DNA from: Scytonema millei VB511283
GTDB lineage: Bacteria; Cyanobacteriota; Cyanobacteriia; Cyanobacteriales; Chroococcidiopsidaceae
Direction of reading: 5' to 3'
DNA length: 64,000 nucleotides
NCBI RefSeq assembly: GCF_000817735.3
Contig: NZ_JTJC03000011.1
Coordinates: 1 to 64,000 of the forward strand
Shown one piece after another: positions 54,370-63,982 of the stretch. The notes below the pieces were generated by a model. That model was not told the origin of the DNA, did not search any database, and saw only the letters and a program-made list of their open reading frames with translations. Each line of letters begins with the position of its first letter. Within the stretch, counting starts at the first letter, position 1. The position numbers were made by a program, and so were the translations under genes.

Positions 54370-55320
54370 ATGCATCCTATTCTCCCTGGTGCGCCTTGGT
54401 TGATTGCTCATCGCTCGATGCTAGGAGTTAATAAACCCCATAAAATTACGCTCAACGGTCGAGATTACGTACTGTGGCAAAATCAACAAGGTGAAGTCTT
54501 TGGCTTAGATAACATTTGCCCTCACATGCAAGCGCCTTTATCTGATGGCTGGATTTGTCGAGAGCGAGATACCATTACTTGTCCGTTTCACGCCCTAGAA
54601 TTTGACACGCAAGGACGGTTGTATCGAGAGGAAACAGTAACTCAAGCTTTGTTAGAAAAATTAGATTTAACGATTATTGGGGACAATATTTGGACGTATG
54701 CAGGATATGAGCCAAAAATTCCCATTCCCGATTTAATTGAAAGAATTACACCCGATTTTGAATTTGTAGGTGTAGCTGGTTCTAAGAGTATTCAAGGCGA
54801 CTTCTTGAGCAATCTTTTAATTAATTATGACTACAATCATCAAAATGGAACGCATCGAGAAATATTTAGAATCAAAGCGATTGAGGTCGATGAATACCAG
54901 GCGAATGGCTACAGTACAAAACTCCTTCAGAAAGTTACTAGAGATAGTAACACGCTAGGAGAGCTTGCTAGCAATCCAGTTTTACTAACTGTTCCTAAAA
55001 CATTTGTCAATCAATTTGAATATTCCTTTCCTTGTTTAACTTCATTTGTTGCTTCAATTCCTTCCGGTCAATTCATTCAGATTCATTCTTTATATCCTGA
55101 AACAGAAAATTGTACTAAAACATTTGTTTTGGTATTTGCCAAGATTCAGAATTTAGTTTTAAAAACCTTGTTAAAGAATTCGCTACTCAAAGCAGTTGAT
55201 GAAGTGATTCGACAGGATACAGAAACAATCGAGAATTCATATCCCAGGCAAAAACCAAAAATCCGCCTGCCAAACGAAGAAATTATGTTTTACGCCCAAA
55301 AACTGTATCAAGAATGGTAA
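54370..55320 (+). CDS. Rieske [2Fe-2S] ring-hydroxylating oxygenase
   Basis: The 316-residue protein has a Rieske domain near residues 30-90 with CPH and CPFH pairs as the cluster ligands (NICPHMQAPLSDGW, TITCPFHALEFD). The C-terminal part is the mononuclear-iron domain (NYDYNHQNGTHREIF, giving two His ligands). The layout fits Rieske monooxygenases, and no transmembrane segment is seen. The substrate cannot be predicted. It is divergent from a TetR gene, a common arrangement for oxygenases induced by their substrate. The region is AT-richer than its neighbours. No ferredoxin or reductase gene adjoins it. Confidence 0.83.
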   Translation: MHPILPGAPWLIAHRSMLGVNKPHKITLNGRDYVLWQNQQGEVFGLDNICPHMQAPLSDGWICRERDTITCPFHALEFDTQGRLYREETVTQALLEKLDLTIIGDNIWTYAGYEPKIPIPDLIERITPDFEFVGVAGSKSIQGDFLSNLLINYDYNHQNGTHREIFRIKAIEVDEYQANGYSTKLLQKVTRDSNTLGELASNPVLLTVPKTFVNQFEYSFPCLTSFVASIPSGQFIQIHSLYPETENCTKTFVLVFAKIQNLVLKTLLKNSLLKAVDEVIRQDTETIENSYPRQKPKIRLPNEEIMFYAQKLYQEW

Positions 55321-55519
55321 GCGATCGCCTTGTTAGATAAGCCCGCGCAGCATCTAGGATCTTTTCAAAATTTAGGCGATCGCGTCATTGTGGCAAGAAT
55401 AGAAAGAAGTGGTAAATTGTACTCGTTCCCTGCTGACACCTGAGACAAGCCAAACAGCTACAAAGTGGAACGTGAATTCACTACTCTATTGACACCTAGC
55501 CTTGAGTATTAAAACTTAG

Positions 55520-57121
55520 ATGCGTCGTTGGATATTGACTGGGGATAATGCTAAGAATTGGAAATCTCAGCTGCATAGCCGAGCCGATTGGTTATGGATT
55601 TGGGGGCTGCTCTTGGCAGCACTACTTCTATATACTGCAAACTTGGGTGACTTACCGCTGCGAGACTGGGATGAAGGTACGGTGGCGCAAGTCGCAAGAG
55701 AAATATGGCGATCGCCTGCAAACTGGCTTCACCCAAAAACTATAGGCGGCGAACCTTATTTAAATAAGCCACCTCTCATGCATTGGCTGATCGCTCTCAC
55801 CTATACAATTGGTGGGGTGAATGAGCAGACATCTCGTTTACCAGGGGCATTACTAACTGCGCTTGGCGTACCAATTTTATACAGTATTGGACGAGAAATC
55901 TTTCACTATCGCACGCCAGCGATTTTCTCTGCTTTAGTTTACCTAGTCATGCTACCCGTACTACGTCACGGCAGGCTGGCAATGTTAGACGGTGCGATCG
56001 TCAGCTTTTTTCTATTTACAGTTTGGTGTTTGTTGCGATCGCGTCGCAATCTGCGCTACTGCTTGGGCGTAGGCATCGGTTTAGGATTGATTGGACTGAC
56101 TAAGGGTATGGTAGGGCTATTACTCGGAGCGATCGCCCTCTTATTTCTCTTTTGGGATACGCCCCGCTTGTTAGGTAGTTGGTATTTGTGGAGTGGAATC
56201 GCGATCGGGAGCTTGCCTGTAGCTGCATGGTATGCTGCTCAGTGGTGGCAATACGGGCATCAGTTTACCGATCGCGCTGTCGTCGATCAGTCCCTCAGCC
56301 GGATTTGGCAAGCAGTAGAAAACCACCAACATCCCCCCTGGTTTTATTTGCTTGAAATTCTCAAATACTGCTTCCCTTGGTTAATCTTTTTACCCAGCGG
56401 TCTGCTTCATACCTGGAATCATCGTAATTGGAGTTGGGCAAAACTGATCTTGGTTTGGGGTGGAGGTTATTTGCTAGCAATCTCCTTGATGGGAACTAAA
56501 CTACCCTGGTATGTTTTACCAATTTACCCCGCGATCGCTTTGGCTGTAGGAGTCCAGTTAACTCAGTTTTGGCAGCAAACCTATCCAGCTAAATATCCCC
56601 GCTACGCGATCGCATTTTTAACTTTACTAGCGGTGGTGACGTGGGCAGCCAGTTTCTACTATAGTCCTTGGAATAACGATCCAGACTGGGAATTACAGTG
56701 GATTTTAGCAGCAGTAGCAGGCACGATGACTTTAAGTGCTTGGTTAGCTGTGAGGGGAGAAAGACAATTTTTAGCCGTACTCCTTTGGGGAATGTATGTT
56801 GCCCTGCTACTCTTCGTCACCTCTCACCACTGGGTTTGGGAACTAGCAGAAGCCTATCAAGTCAAACCCGTAGCTGCTCTCATTCAAGCTCGCACACCAC
56901 CAAACCGAGAAATCTATACTTCCTTTGCCTATAACCGTCCTTCCTTAGATTTTTACAGCGATCGCCGCGTCATTAGTAGCAGCTTTAGCCAACTGCAACA
57001 ACGTTGGCAGCAACCACATCTATATTTACTCCTAGATCGCCCTACCCTAGAACGTTTAAAGCTACCAGCGATCGAACCCCTCGGTCAAGCCTCTGGCTGG
57101 ATGCTAGTTACAAGGGAGTAG
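55520..57121 (+). CDS. GT39/ArnT-like membrane glycosyltransferase
   Basis: The 533-residue protein has about eleven hydrophobic segments and the polyprenol-phosphate-dependent GT-C pattern. The acidic motif RDWDEGTVAQVAREI lies near residue 50 in the first periplasmic loop, with NKPPLMHWLIA soon after and SLMGTKLPWYVLPIYP near residue 320. Such enzymes move a sugar from a lipid carrier to a periplasmic acceptor, for instance lipid A or a glycoprotein. The acceptor is unknown. The soluble C-terminal tail (PPNREIYTSFAYNRPSLDF) is typical. It is monocistronic. Confidence 0.87.
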   Translation: MRRWILTGDNAKNWKSQLHSRADWLWIWGLLLAALLLYTANLGDLPLRDWDEGTVAQVAREIWRSPANWLHPKTIGGEPYLNKPPLMHWLIALTYTIGGVNEQTSRLPGALLTALGVPILYSIGREIFHYRTPAIFSALVYLVMLPVLRHGRLAMLDGAIVSFFLFTVWCLLRSRRNLRYCLGVGIGLGLIGLTKGMVGLLLGAIALLFLFWDTPRLLGSWYLWSGIAIGSLPVAAWYAAQWWQYGHQFTDRAVVDQSLSRIWQAVENHQHPPWFYLLEILKYCFPWLIFLPSGLLHTWNHRNWSWAKLILVWGGGYLLAISLMGTKLPWYVLPIYPAIALAVGVQLTQFWQQTYPAKYPRYAIAFLTLLAVVTWAASFYYSPWNNDPDWELQWILAAVAGTMTLSAWLAVRGERQFLAVLLWGMYVALLLFVTSHHWVWELAEAYQVKPVAALIQARTPPNREIYTSFAYNRPSLDFYSDRRVISSSFSQLQQRWQQPHLYLLLDRPTLERLKLPAIEPLGQASGWMLVTRE

Positions 57122-57319
57122 GGAGTAGGGAGTAGGGAGTGGCTAGTGGCTGGTGGCTAGTTGTATTGACACATGACGTTAGCCGAACTCGATCCTCTAC
57201 CCAAAAGCATTTGACCAGCATAATCTTGAACTAACCTTGTGTGTGATTACAGCTAGTAGTAAAATTCTTCATCTAGTCACTAGTCACCAGCCGCTAGTCA
57301 CTGATAACTGATAACTGAC

Positions 57320-57697
57320 TCAATTCGCCATTTCCTTCACATCTTCCACCAATCTGTCCCAGGGAGATTGTTGTTTGTTGAGACTATCTAGACTGAAGAT
57401 ACTAATCCCTAACAAAAAAATACTACCCGCAGTTAAGACTGCTACAGGACGTTTGAGCGAACCAAGGTCGCGGATGATTCTTGCCCAAGGTCGGCTTTGA
57501 CGACGTAGCGCGTGTGCTACCATAACCTGCTTTAAGCAATGGGGGTCGCGAACGTAATGACCGCTCCAACTAACAACTAGTTTTTCTTGACAATAAGGAC
57601 AGGTAAAAAGCCCGCGATTACCTTTGATTGGCTTGAGCTGTTCGGTACGTTGACAAATCGGGCAAGTGAGAGAGTGGTTTCCAGTGTGAGTGTTCAT
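57320..57697 (-). CDS. Zinc-ribbon membrane protein, conserved cyanobacterial
   Basis: About 125 residues. The N-terminal part has two cysteine pairs, CPICQRTEQ and CPYCQEKL, which form a zinc ribbon, followed by a basic stretch (HALRRQSRPWARIIRDL) and one transmembrane helix near residues 85-105. The C-terminus is short and acidic. The function is unknown; small one-helix proteins with such ribbons are common in cyanobacteria. I start at the ATG at 57695-57697 (MNTHTGNHSL); an upstream ATG at 57754 would add 19 less natural residues. Confidence 0.68.
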   Translation of the reverse strand: MNTHTGNHSLTCPICQRTEQLKPIKGNRGLFTCPYCQEKLVVSWSGHYVRDPHCLKQVMVAHALRRQSRPWARIIRDLGSLKRPVAVLTAGSIFLLGISIFSLDSLNKQQSPWDRLVEDVKEMAN

Positions 57698-58428
57698 CAG
57701 CGATAACCTAATGCGTCGAACCTGGGGAGCGTGATAAATAGTTGGCATAAGCAATTTAAAACTGCTAATTCCAGCCAGTAAAGCGATCGCGATCGAACCA
57801 AACTAAAAATTTAGCTTTTGTCCACAAGTCGAGGGTGAAGACTGGCGGATGCAAACCACGACAATAGGTAGCTTCTGCCAAATTTTTTTGACAAAACTGG
57901 TAAAAGTATATACCAGCCGCTCTGATATTAGTCCCTATCTTTGAGAGTATTTGGGGCTTTACGAGTTTCTTCACGCCTAGAGCGTTCGATTACGTGAATC
58001 TATAAATTTCTATTTTTTCTATCTTAAACGCTAATTCAATATATTGTTTGATCTTATATGCATACTGAAAATAGTTAACCTAAAAGCTAGATGGTGTTTG
58101 TTGTCATTTGTCATTTGTCATTTGTGAGTGGCTAGCCGCCAGCGCTCATCGTTACTACTCACTACTCACTACTCACTTTTTTAACCATCGCTCGCTTGTC
58201 ATTTGCGGTTGCCTATGACGAACGAGAGAGGATGAGGGATTGCTAATTAGCTCTCGATCTACATTTAAGCACTCTTATAACTCTTTTTCGAGCGCGATCG
58301 CACTTGCTTAGCAAAGCTTCTTAAATAATCCCAACTATCTACTTGTCTGGCTTCAGAAAGATCGCTGAGAATGAGTAATAGTAGATTGTGAAAAAAATTT
58401 AACTTTATTTTTCGTTTTTTATCTCTAA
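57698..58428. other. Intergenic region with weak open frames
   Basis: About 730 bases between the divergent zinc-ribbon and ClC genes. It contains a TGTCATT heptamer array (58098-58122) and CTACTCA repeats (58152-58175). Two minus-strand frames (57765-57974 and 58265-58465) are too weak to call. The promoter of the ClC gene should be here. Confidence 0.5.
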
Positions 58429-60318
58429 ATGACCGATCGTTCCCTGCCTGAGGTGAGTCAGCCACAATCTGGCGGGCTTGCTGCTACTTCTAACCCTATT
58501 GCCCACATTCTCAATCGCTTTCAGCCTTCTCCAGAAGCCGTTGTCTTACTTCTGGCGGTATTGATTGGCGGTGGTACGGGTATGGGTGTAGTGACATTTC
58601 ACTATTTAATCGAACTCGTTCACTACGTTGCTTTTGTTAATTTGATGGGAACGCTCTCCGCTTGGGGTGCGTGGACGATTGCTCTGGTTCCAACTCTGGG
58701 CGGATTCATTGTCGGATTGATGCTGGCGCGCAGGCAAGATTTCGGCCCTGGGCTGTCTTCTTTAATTGCTGCTGCTTCTGGTAGTGCCACGCGACATGCT
58801 ATTTTGCAGCGACTCCAGCCTGTAACCAAGATGGTAGCTGCTTCTGTATCTTTGGGTAGTGGTGCTTCGCTCGGTCCTGAAGGTCCCAGTGTCGAAATTG
58901 GCGCTAATTTTGGCGTGTTACTCGCTCACGTCCTCCAAGTCTCGCAAGAACGCCAGCGTCTACTTTTAAGTGCAGGGGCAGCAGCAGGTCTGGCAGCGGG
59001 TTTCAACGCTCCCATTGCAGGAGTATTTTTTGCTCTCGAAGTGGTGTTGGGAACGACATTTGCTAATTCGGCTGTCAGCGTCGTCTTGCTGGCAGCAGTT
59101 GTATCGGCGCTGGTTGCCCAAATTGGTTTGGGAGGACAGCCAGCTTTTGCTTTACCTGTATACGAGGTTCGCAGCCCCTTAGAGCTACCACTCTATGTCG
59201 GCTTGGGAATCGCTGCTAGCGTTATTTCAGTCGCCTACACTCAATTACTCATTTGGGGACGAGCCTGTTTTCGCGGACAAGTTAAGGGTTTTGCGTGGTT
59301 GGGTCGAGTTCCTTTACCAATGCATCCGGTGATTGGTGGTGCTTGTGTCGGCTTAGTGGCTTTGCTCTATCCGCAGATATTAGGCATTGGATACGAAACC
59401 ATAGAAGCTATGCTTCAGGATGTCGAGTTTTCTTTGCTGCTATTGTTGATTCTGCTGGTACTGAAGCTTGTAACCACGGCGATTAGTATGGGTAGCGGTT
59501 TGGTTGGCGGGGTTTTTGCTCCAGCAATGTTTCTCGGTGCTTCGTTGGGGGCAGCTTATGGCAAAATTTTAGCGGCATTGCTGCCACAAGTTAGCACGTA
59601 TATGGCGGGTCCGCCAGCTTACGCAATGGTGGGGATGGCAGCTGTACTCGCGGGGAGTGCTAAAGCTCCTTTAACAGCAATTCTCTTATTATTTGAATTG
59701 ACGCGCGACTATCGCATTGTTTTACCGTTAATGGCTGCGGTAGGCTTAAGTGTCTGGTTAGTAGAACGGCTGAAAAAAAGCGTAACTCCTGAATCTAGCG
59801 CAAATTTACAGCAGTTGAATTTGAATTTAGTTGGGGACGAAGATCGAGAAATTGTACAGCAAATATTGGTAAGGGAAGCAATTTATGAATCGCCTCTCAT
59901 GTTGCCAGATTCTATGTCTGTATCTCAAGCAGGTTTATCCATGACTAACGCTCATTGTCGTAGTGCTTTGGTGGTCAATCCCGAACTGCAACTAATAGGA
60001 ATTGTGACTTTAGAAGATATTAATCGAGCGATCGCAACTTGGGAAAATGCCGATGCTCGTTTGGTCGATATTTGCACGACCGATTTACTTTATGCTTACA
60101 CGGATGAACCTTTATCTGAGGCTCTATCTCGAATGGGAGCCAGGGGGTTACATCAGTTACCAATTGTCGATAGAGATAAGCCAGAGCAAGTTTTAGGCTT
60201 ACTCGAACGGGAACAAATTGCTTTAACATGTAAACTAGCAACAACTCGCAAAGCGCTTCATCCTTATCTCAAAGTTTCGCTACCTGTAGAAGAATTAGCG
60301 TTGCCAAAAAGTGAGTAG
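58429..60318 (+). CDS. ClC chloride channel/antiporter with CBS domains
   Basis: The 629-residue protein has the full ClC core: GSGASLGPEGPSVEIG (selectivity and gating Glu in GPEGP), AAAGLAAGFNAPIAGVFFA, GSGLVGGVFAPAMFLGA and the KAPLTAILLLFE stretch. The presence of the gating Glu allows H+/Cl- exchange as well as channel activity. Two CBS domains occupy about residues 475-615 and may bind adenine nucleotides. It sits in the plasma or thylakoid membrane. There is no operon partner and no ribosome site is visible. Confidence 0.93.
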   Translation: MTDRSLPEVSQPQSGGLAATSNPIAHILNRFQPSPEAVVLLLAVLIGGGTGMGVVTFHYLIELVHYVAFVNLMGTLSAWGAWTIALVPTLGGFIVGLMLARRQDFGPGLSSLIAAASGSATRHAILQRLQPVTKMVAASVSLGSGASLGPEGPSVEIGANFGVLLAHVLQVSQERQRLLLSAGAAAGLAAGFNAPIAGVFFALEVVLGTTFANSAVSVVLLAAVVSALVAQIGLGGQPAFALPVYEVRSPLELPLYVGLGIAASVISVAYTQLLIWGRACFRGQVKGFAWLGRVPLPMHPVIGGACVGLVALLYPQILGIGYETIEAMLQDVEFSLLLLLILLVLKLVTTAISMGSGLVGGVFAPAMFLGASLGAAYGKILAALLPQVSTYMAGPPAYAMVGMAAVLAGSAKAPLTAILLLFELTRDYRIVLPLMAAVGLSVWLVERLKKSVTPESSANLQQLNLNLVGDEDREIVQQILVREAIYESPLMLPDSMSVSQAGLSMTNAHCRSALVVNPELQLIGIVTLEDINRAIATWENADARLVDICTTDLLYAYTDEPLSEALSRMGARGLHQLPIVDRDKPEQVLGLLEREQIALTCKLATTRKALHPYLKVSLPVEELALPKSE

Positions 60319-60718
60319 TGGCTAGTGGCTAGTGAGTAGTAGATTTAATCGTCAACGCCCTGTCGATCGCAAATTGAATTTGCGATTGGTAATATAGTGG
60401 CGGGCTTTATCAGTTCTAGTCAGGAAACCTTAACAATAAATTGCTTGCCTCTGGCGGAAAGTTTGTTAAGCTGCGTTTCTCCAATGGGAACTCGATAAGT
60501 ACCCGCCTAAGTAACTGCATAAAGTTATCGCGCTACTACAAGTTGAACAGCTTAGTTTTTCACCCGCTAGCTTTAGTTTACGGGTGAAAAACTAACTCTG
60601 CAACTCTCAAAAAGCGCTTTTCTAGCAAAACTTGAGGTACTGTTTGCTGGTGATAAAATTGAGCTTGAAGTCTGACGAAATAGCGGATTGATTTGGAGGC
60701 GATCGCGTCTCCTAAATC
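60319..60718. other. Convergent intergenic region
   Basis: About 400 bases between the convergent ClC and cyAbrB genes. It holds the hairpin at 60553-60594 and GGCTAGTGGCTAGTGAG short repeats next to the ClC stop codon. No gene seen. Confidence 0.55.
60553..60594. terminator. Bidirectional hairpin with TAGTTTTTCACCCG arms
   Basis: A perfect 14-base inverted repeat (TAGTTTTTCACCCG and CGGGTGAAAAACTA) with a 14-base loop. The A and T runs in its outer arms fit termination in both directions between the convergent genes. It could also be one copy of a dispersed element. Confidence 0.65.
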
Positions 60719-61120
60719 TCAGGCTGTAGCCTCTACGTCTTCTTTTGCTCCATCTATTTGCTTGAGATGAATGTGTTTTTTCCCCAGAGTGATGACAAAT
60801 TCATCTCCTTGTTGTAAACCCATTTGCTTCGTATATGCCGAACCAATTAGCAAATTACCGTTCGATTGAACGCTAATGCGGTAGCTGGCACTACGTCCGC
60901 CACGCCCATTCGAGTTAGAAGTACTATCTAATTCAATACCTTCCGCATCTATTAGCGCGTTGAGAAACTTCATCATATTGACACGCTCTACACCATTTTT
61001 GGTAGTCGTGTAGTAGCCGCATTCCTTTGCCTTTTCTTCTTTACTCAGGCTATCTAGCTCTTTGACTTTCTTGAGCAGTGCTTCTCCGGCTAGAGGCTCG
61101 ATCTTTTTCTTTTTATTCAT
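60719..61120 (-). CDS. cyAbrB family transcriptional regulator
   Basis: The 133-residue protein belongs to the cyanobacterial AbrB group, where the AbrB-like fold is C-terminal. An N-terminal helical part (EALLKKVKELDSLSKEEKAKECGYY) is followed by KNGVERVNMMKFLNALIDAEG and by SYRISVQSNGNLLIGSAYTKQMGLQQGDEF. Such proteins act as global regulators of carbon and nitrogen balance in cyanobacteria. Its start is the ATG at 61118-61120; a TTG one codon before is not needed. A long AT-rich promoter region lies upstream. Which of the two cyAbrB clades it belongs to needs an alignment. Confidence 0.9.
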   Translation of the reverse strand: MNKKKKIEPLAGEALLKKVKELDSLSKEEKAKECGYYTTTKNGVERVNMMKFLNALIDAEGIELDSTSNSNGRGGRSASYRISVQSNGNLLIGSAYTKQMGLQQGDEFVITLGKKHIHLKQIDGAKEDVEATA

Positions 61121-61688
61121 CAACTTAGTTTTGTTTTGACTGGAGCAGGTGGTTTACAGTTTTGATTGCCAGCTAACTGAAGCTATGATTTAGTTTAATT
61201 TAGCTTTATATCAGCTTAGCTAACTATAATACACTGATTATAGTGATTCTTTCAGCTTTTCGAGCTGAATTTTGAAAATTTTTTTGATTGAAAATAGTAT
61301 GAATCATTCTAATAACTGTCCGAGCTTTGTCAATCCCCGAGCCAATCGAATCATCCCGAGGAAATAGCATCGGCAAAAACTGACTGAACTACTGTTGGTT
61401 GTGTAGTAGCGATCGCGATCGCCATCTTCGGGAAAAATTATTCGTTTGGGAACGATTGATGTTCGTCTATTTATCTACCCTCAGTAGGTAATTAAACTGA
61501 AAAATTGCTCTAACCGAAAAGACAACTACGTGATTTTTGCTGCACGCATCAATGTGTAAAGCAATTTTCTCTAAATATAAAAAGAGCGAGAATAGAAGTC
61601 GTAAGTCGGGTATTCGTAAGTTGTAAGTAAAAAACCTCTTTACTCTTGCCTCTTGCCTCTTGCCTTGGTGATAATTGATAACTGAGAA
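61121..61688. other. AT-rich region between divergent cyAbrB and Rrf2 genes
   Basis: About 570 bases with long AT-rich stretches, suited to the cyAbrB promoter. Near 61605-61630 it holds GTAAGTC-type repeats and near 61640 CTCTTGC repeats. No gene called. Confidence 0.5.
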
Positions 61689-62132
61689 ATGAAACTGACA
61701 ACTAGGGGTCACTACAGCGTTAAAGCATTGCTCGATCTGAGCCTGCAACCAAATTACACTCCGGTAGCAGTTAAAGCGATTGCCACTCGGCAAGAAATTC
61801 CTGCTCCTTATTTAGAGAAATTACTGATTGAAATGCGACGAGCAGGATTAGTAACATCGGTGCGAGGAGTCCAAGGAGGATACAAATTAGCGCGATCGCC
61901 TGCGGCAATTTCATTAGGTGAAATTCTTGCTGCTGTGGGCGAAACCATCGAACCTTTGCCCCACCATCAGCCAGAACCAGGACAAGCAGAAGATTGGGTC
62001 ACTTTTACGCTCTGGCAGCGATTGCATCAAAAAATGAGAGAAGCATTGTATAGTATTACTCTTGCCGATCTCTACTACGATGCCCGTAGTTGGCAAGCCG
62101 CTCAAGGAGAAGAAACAAATTTTGTTGTTTAG
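61689..62132 (+). CDS. Rrf2 family transcriptional regulator, cysteine-free
   Basis: The 147-residue protein has the Rrf2 winged helix: MKLTTRGHYSVKALLDLSL, PAPYLEKLLIEMRRAGLV and SVRGVQGGYKLAR. It contains no cysteine at all, so the three-cysteine iron-sulfur site of IscR and NsrR is absent and it must sense something else or none. It is encoded just before cobD. Its stop codon lies 12 bases before the chosen cobD start, and the two may be co-transcribed, but a link to cobalamin is only a guess. The ribosome site is masked by TAACTGA repeats. Confidence 0.87.
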   Translation: MKLTTRGHYSVKALLDLSLQPNYTPVAVKAIATRQEIPAPYLEKLLIEMRRAGLVTSVRGVQGGYKLARSPAAISLGEILAAVGETIEPLPHHQPEPGQAEDWVTFTLWQRLHQKMREALYSITLADLYYDARSWQAAQGEETNFVV

Positions 62133-62139
62133 AAATGTT

Positions 62140-62200
62140 GACAGTTGACAGTTGACAGTTATCAGTTATCAGTTATCAGTTATCAGTTATCAGTTGACGG
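62140..62200. repeat. STRR tract, units TTGACAG and AGTTATC
   Basis: Heptamers of TTGACAG followed by five AGTTATC units. They contain the start codon and encode the first residues of cobD (SYQLSVISYQLS). Confidence 0.9.
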
Positions 62201-63224
62201 TAGTTATTCTTCCTTGTCTCCCTTGTCTTCCTTGTCTTTCTTTTCTGCCCTATCTCCGACTCCCGACTCCCGACTCCCCCTATTCATCGCCGCAGTTTTA
62301 GACTACTTAATTGGCGATCCTTGGGGTTTTCCACATCCGGTGCGGGTGATGGGATGGCTAATTTCTCAGTTTAATTATTTTGCATTCAAATATTTGAGAT
62401 CGGAGCGATCGCTCTACTGGGCGGGTGTAGTTTTAGGTTTGGGATTAATTCTTGGCAGCGGTGCTGTTAGCTGGTTAATGGTGTACGCGGCTAGCCAAGT
62501 ACATCCATTACTAGGTCTAGTTACAGATAGCATTTTATTAGCCAGCTGTTTTGCACTTCGCAGTCTCAGAACAGCTGCAGAAGATGTTTTGCAACCTTTG
62601 AAAGCTGGCGATTTGGTGCAAGCGAGAGCAAAATTAAGTCTTTATGTTGGTAGAGATACGCAAGAACTCTCAGCACCAGAAATTTTGAGAGCAGTCTTAG
62701 AGACAGTAGCGGAAAATGCCACTGATGGGGTCATGGCTCCCTTATTTTACGCGATCGCCTCTGCCTTCATACCATTTATAAACGTGGCGTTTCTGCCCTT
62801 GGCATACAAAGCAGCAAGTACTCTCGATTCGATGGTGGGATATCGAGAAGCACCATACACTCATTTAGGTAGATTTAGCGCTAGGTTGGAAGACCGATTG
62901 ACTTGGCTGCCTTGTCGTTTAACAGTATTAACATTAGCATTGCGATCGCTTCAGCCTCTGTATGTGTGGCAAATGTGTCAGCGAGATGCAATTAAAGATC
63001 CCAGTCCGAATTCGGGTTGGAGCGAATGCGCCTATGCAGCCGTCTTAGGCGTGCAACTGGGGGGGACAAATTGGTATCGGGGAGTAGCCAAACAAAAGCC
63101 TCTACTTGGAGATGCAATTTATCCCATCACAGCCGAAAAGATCCAGCAAGCTCTACAACTGACAAGGTATTGTTTTCTCTTGTGGCTGAGTTTGGGAATC
63201 GGGGCGATCGCTTTAAGCCGCTGA
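62145..63224 (+). CDS. cobD: Adenosylcobinamide-phosphate synthase (CobD/CbiB)
   Basis: This membrane enzyme joins adenosylcobyric acid to an aminopropanol unit in cobalamin synthesis. The conserved region begins LFIAAVLDYLIGDPWGFPHPVR and continues with AENATDGVMAPLFY and a late SPNSGWSECAYA, all CobD signatures; four or five membrane segments are visible. The first 45 residues come from AGTTATC, CTTGTCT and ACTCCCG repeats. No ATG occurs between the stop of the preceding frame and the conserved region, so initiation is at a TTG inside the repeats (62145 or one of the later TTGs). Confidence 0.9.
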   Translation: MTVDSYQLSVISYQLSVDGSYSSLSPLSSLSFFSALSPTPDSRLPLFIAAVLDYLIGDPWGFPHPVRVMGWLISQFNYFAFKYLRSERSLYWAGVVLGLGLILGSGAVSWLMVYAASQVHPLLGLVTDSILLASCFALRSLRTAAEDVLQPLKAGDLVQARAKLSLYVGRDTQELSAPEILRAVLETVAENATDGVMAPLFYAIASAFIPFINVAFLPLAYKAASTLDSMVGYREAPYTHLGRFSARLEDRLTWLPCRLTVLTLALRSLQPLYVWQMCQRDAIKDPSPNSGWSECAYAAVLGVQLGGTNWYRGVAKQKPLLGDAIYPITAEKIQQALQLTRYCFLLWLSLGIGAIALSR

Positions 63225-63227
63225 GGG

Positions 63228-63262
63228 AAAGTCAAAAGTCAAAAGTCAAAAGTCAAAAGTTA
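63228..63262. repeat. STRR array, unit AGTCAAA
   Basis: Four to five tandem AGTCAAA heptamers after the cobD stop codon. Confidence 0.85.
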
Positions 63263-63301
63263 TAACAGATCGCTGCTCTCTGCTCCCTGCTATAAATACT
63301 A

Positions 63302-63982
63302 TTAACTCCGAAATAAGCGTGTATATTGAGTTTCGTGAGCCATACTTGCCAGCGATAAACCCCAGCTACAACTACTTAACTCATCATCTGTTAAAACTAA
63401 AATCTTAGCAGTTGCATCAACTATATGAGCTTGTAAATTAATTAAAATCTGTTGTCCGGCAGTTTGTCCCAAGGGAATCAGCTTAATTCCAGCAGTGACT
63501 AGATTTGTCGCCCAACTATGTAAATAACCTAAAACAGCTGCATCTTGGGGAATTTGCCAGCAATGCGCCGCCACTCCAAAGGCGATCGCATAATTTGCTG
63601 AATGACCTACCGCATTAAATATAGATTCTAACTGTGGTTCAAGTTCCAACAACAACCGCACCAGCGATCGCCCCATTTGCCAACTAGAATTACGCAACTC
63701 TTCCGTTTCTCGCGCCGCCGATAGCCAACTATTCCAATAATTTAAATCTGTTAAATTGCCGACCGCAACAGCATTGTATGCCCTTACCACCATCGCCGCT
63801 TCAATCCGAATTGCGCCAAAATGCAATTCCCGTTCCAACCAATGTTGCAAACTTTTAGCATCTGCGATCGCCCCCCATTCTACCAGCGTTTCTATACCCT
63901 CAGAATAACTATAAGCCCCTACTGGTAAAGCCGGACTCGCCAACTGCAATAAATTGAGAATACTCAATTGCTCCACATCCAA
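63302..63982 (-). CDS. ureF: Urease accessory protein UreF
   Basis: UreF joins UreD and UreG in loading nickel into urease. The 226-residue, all-helical protein begins with the typical [21 protein letters not shown] and contains [17 protein letters not shown] and [19 protein letters not shown] stop codon directly upstream limits the frame, and the candidate starts are TTG at 63980-63982 and GTG two codons later; no ribosome site is seen. The other urease genes are not in the window but could lie beyond its right end, from which this minus-strand gene is read. Confidence 0.92.
   Translation of the reverse strand: MDVEQLSILNLLQLASPALPVGAYSYSEGIETLVEWGAIADAKSLQHWLERELHFGAIRIEAAMVVRAYNAVAVGNLTDLNYWNSWLSAARETEELRNSSWQMGRSLVRLLLELEPQLESIFNAVGHSANYAIAFGVAAHCWQIPQDAAVLGYLHSWATNLVTAGIKLIPLGQTAGQQILINLQAHIVDATAKILVLTDDELSSCSWGLSLASMAHETQYTRLFRS

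Noticed and set aside
57765-57974. 69-codon minus-strand frame starting at a GTG
   Set aside because: It has a somewhat protein-like end (LWTKAKFLVWFDRDRF) but no ribosome site or known family. Left uncalled.
58265-58465. 66-codon minus-strand frame overlapping the start of the ClC gene
   Set aside because: It overlaps the ClC start codon region on the other strand and has no ribosome site or family match.
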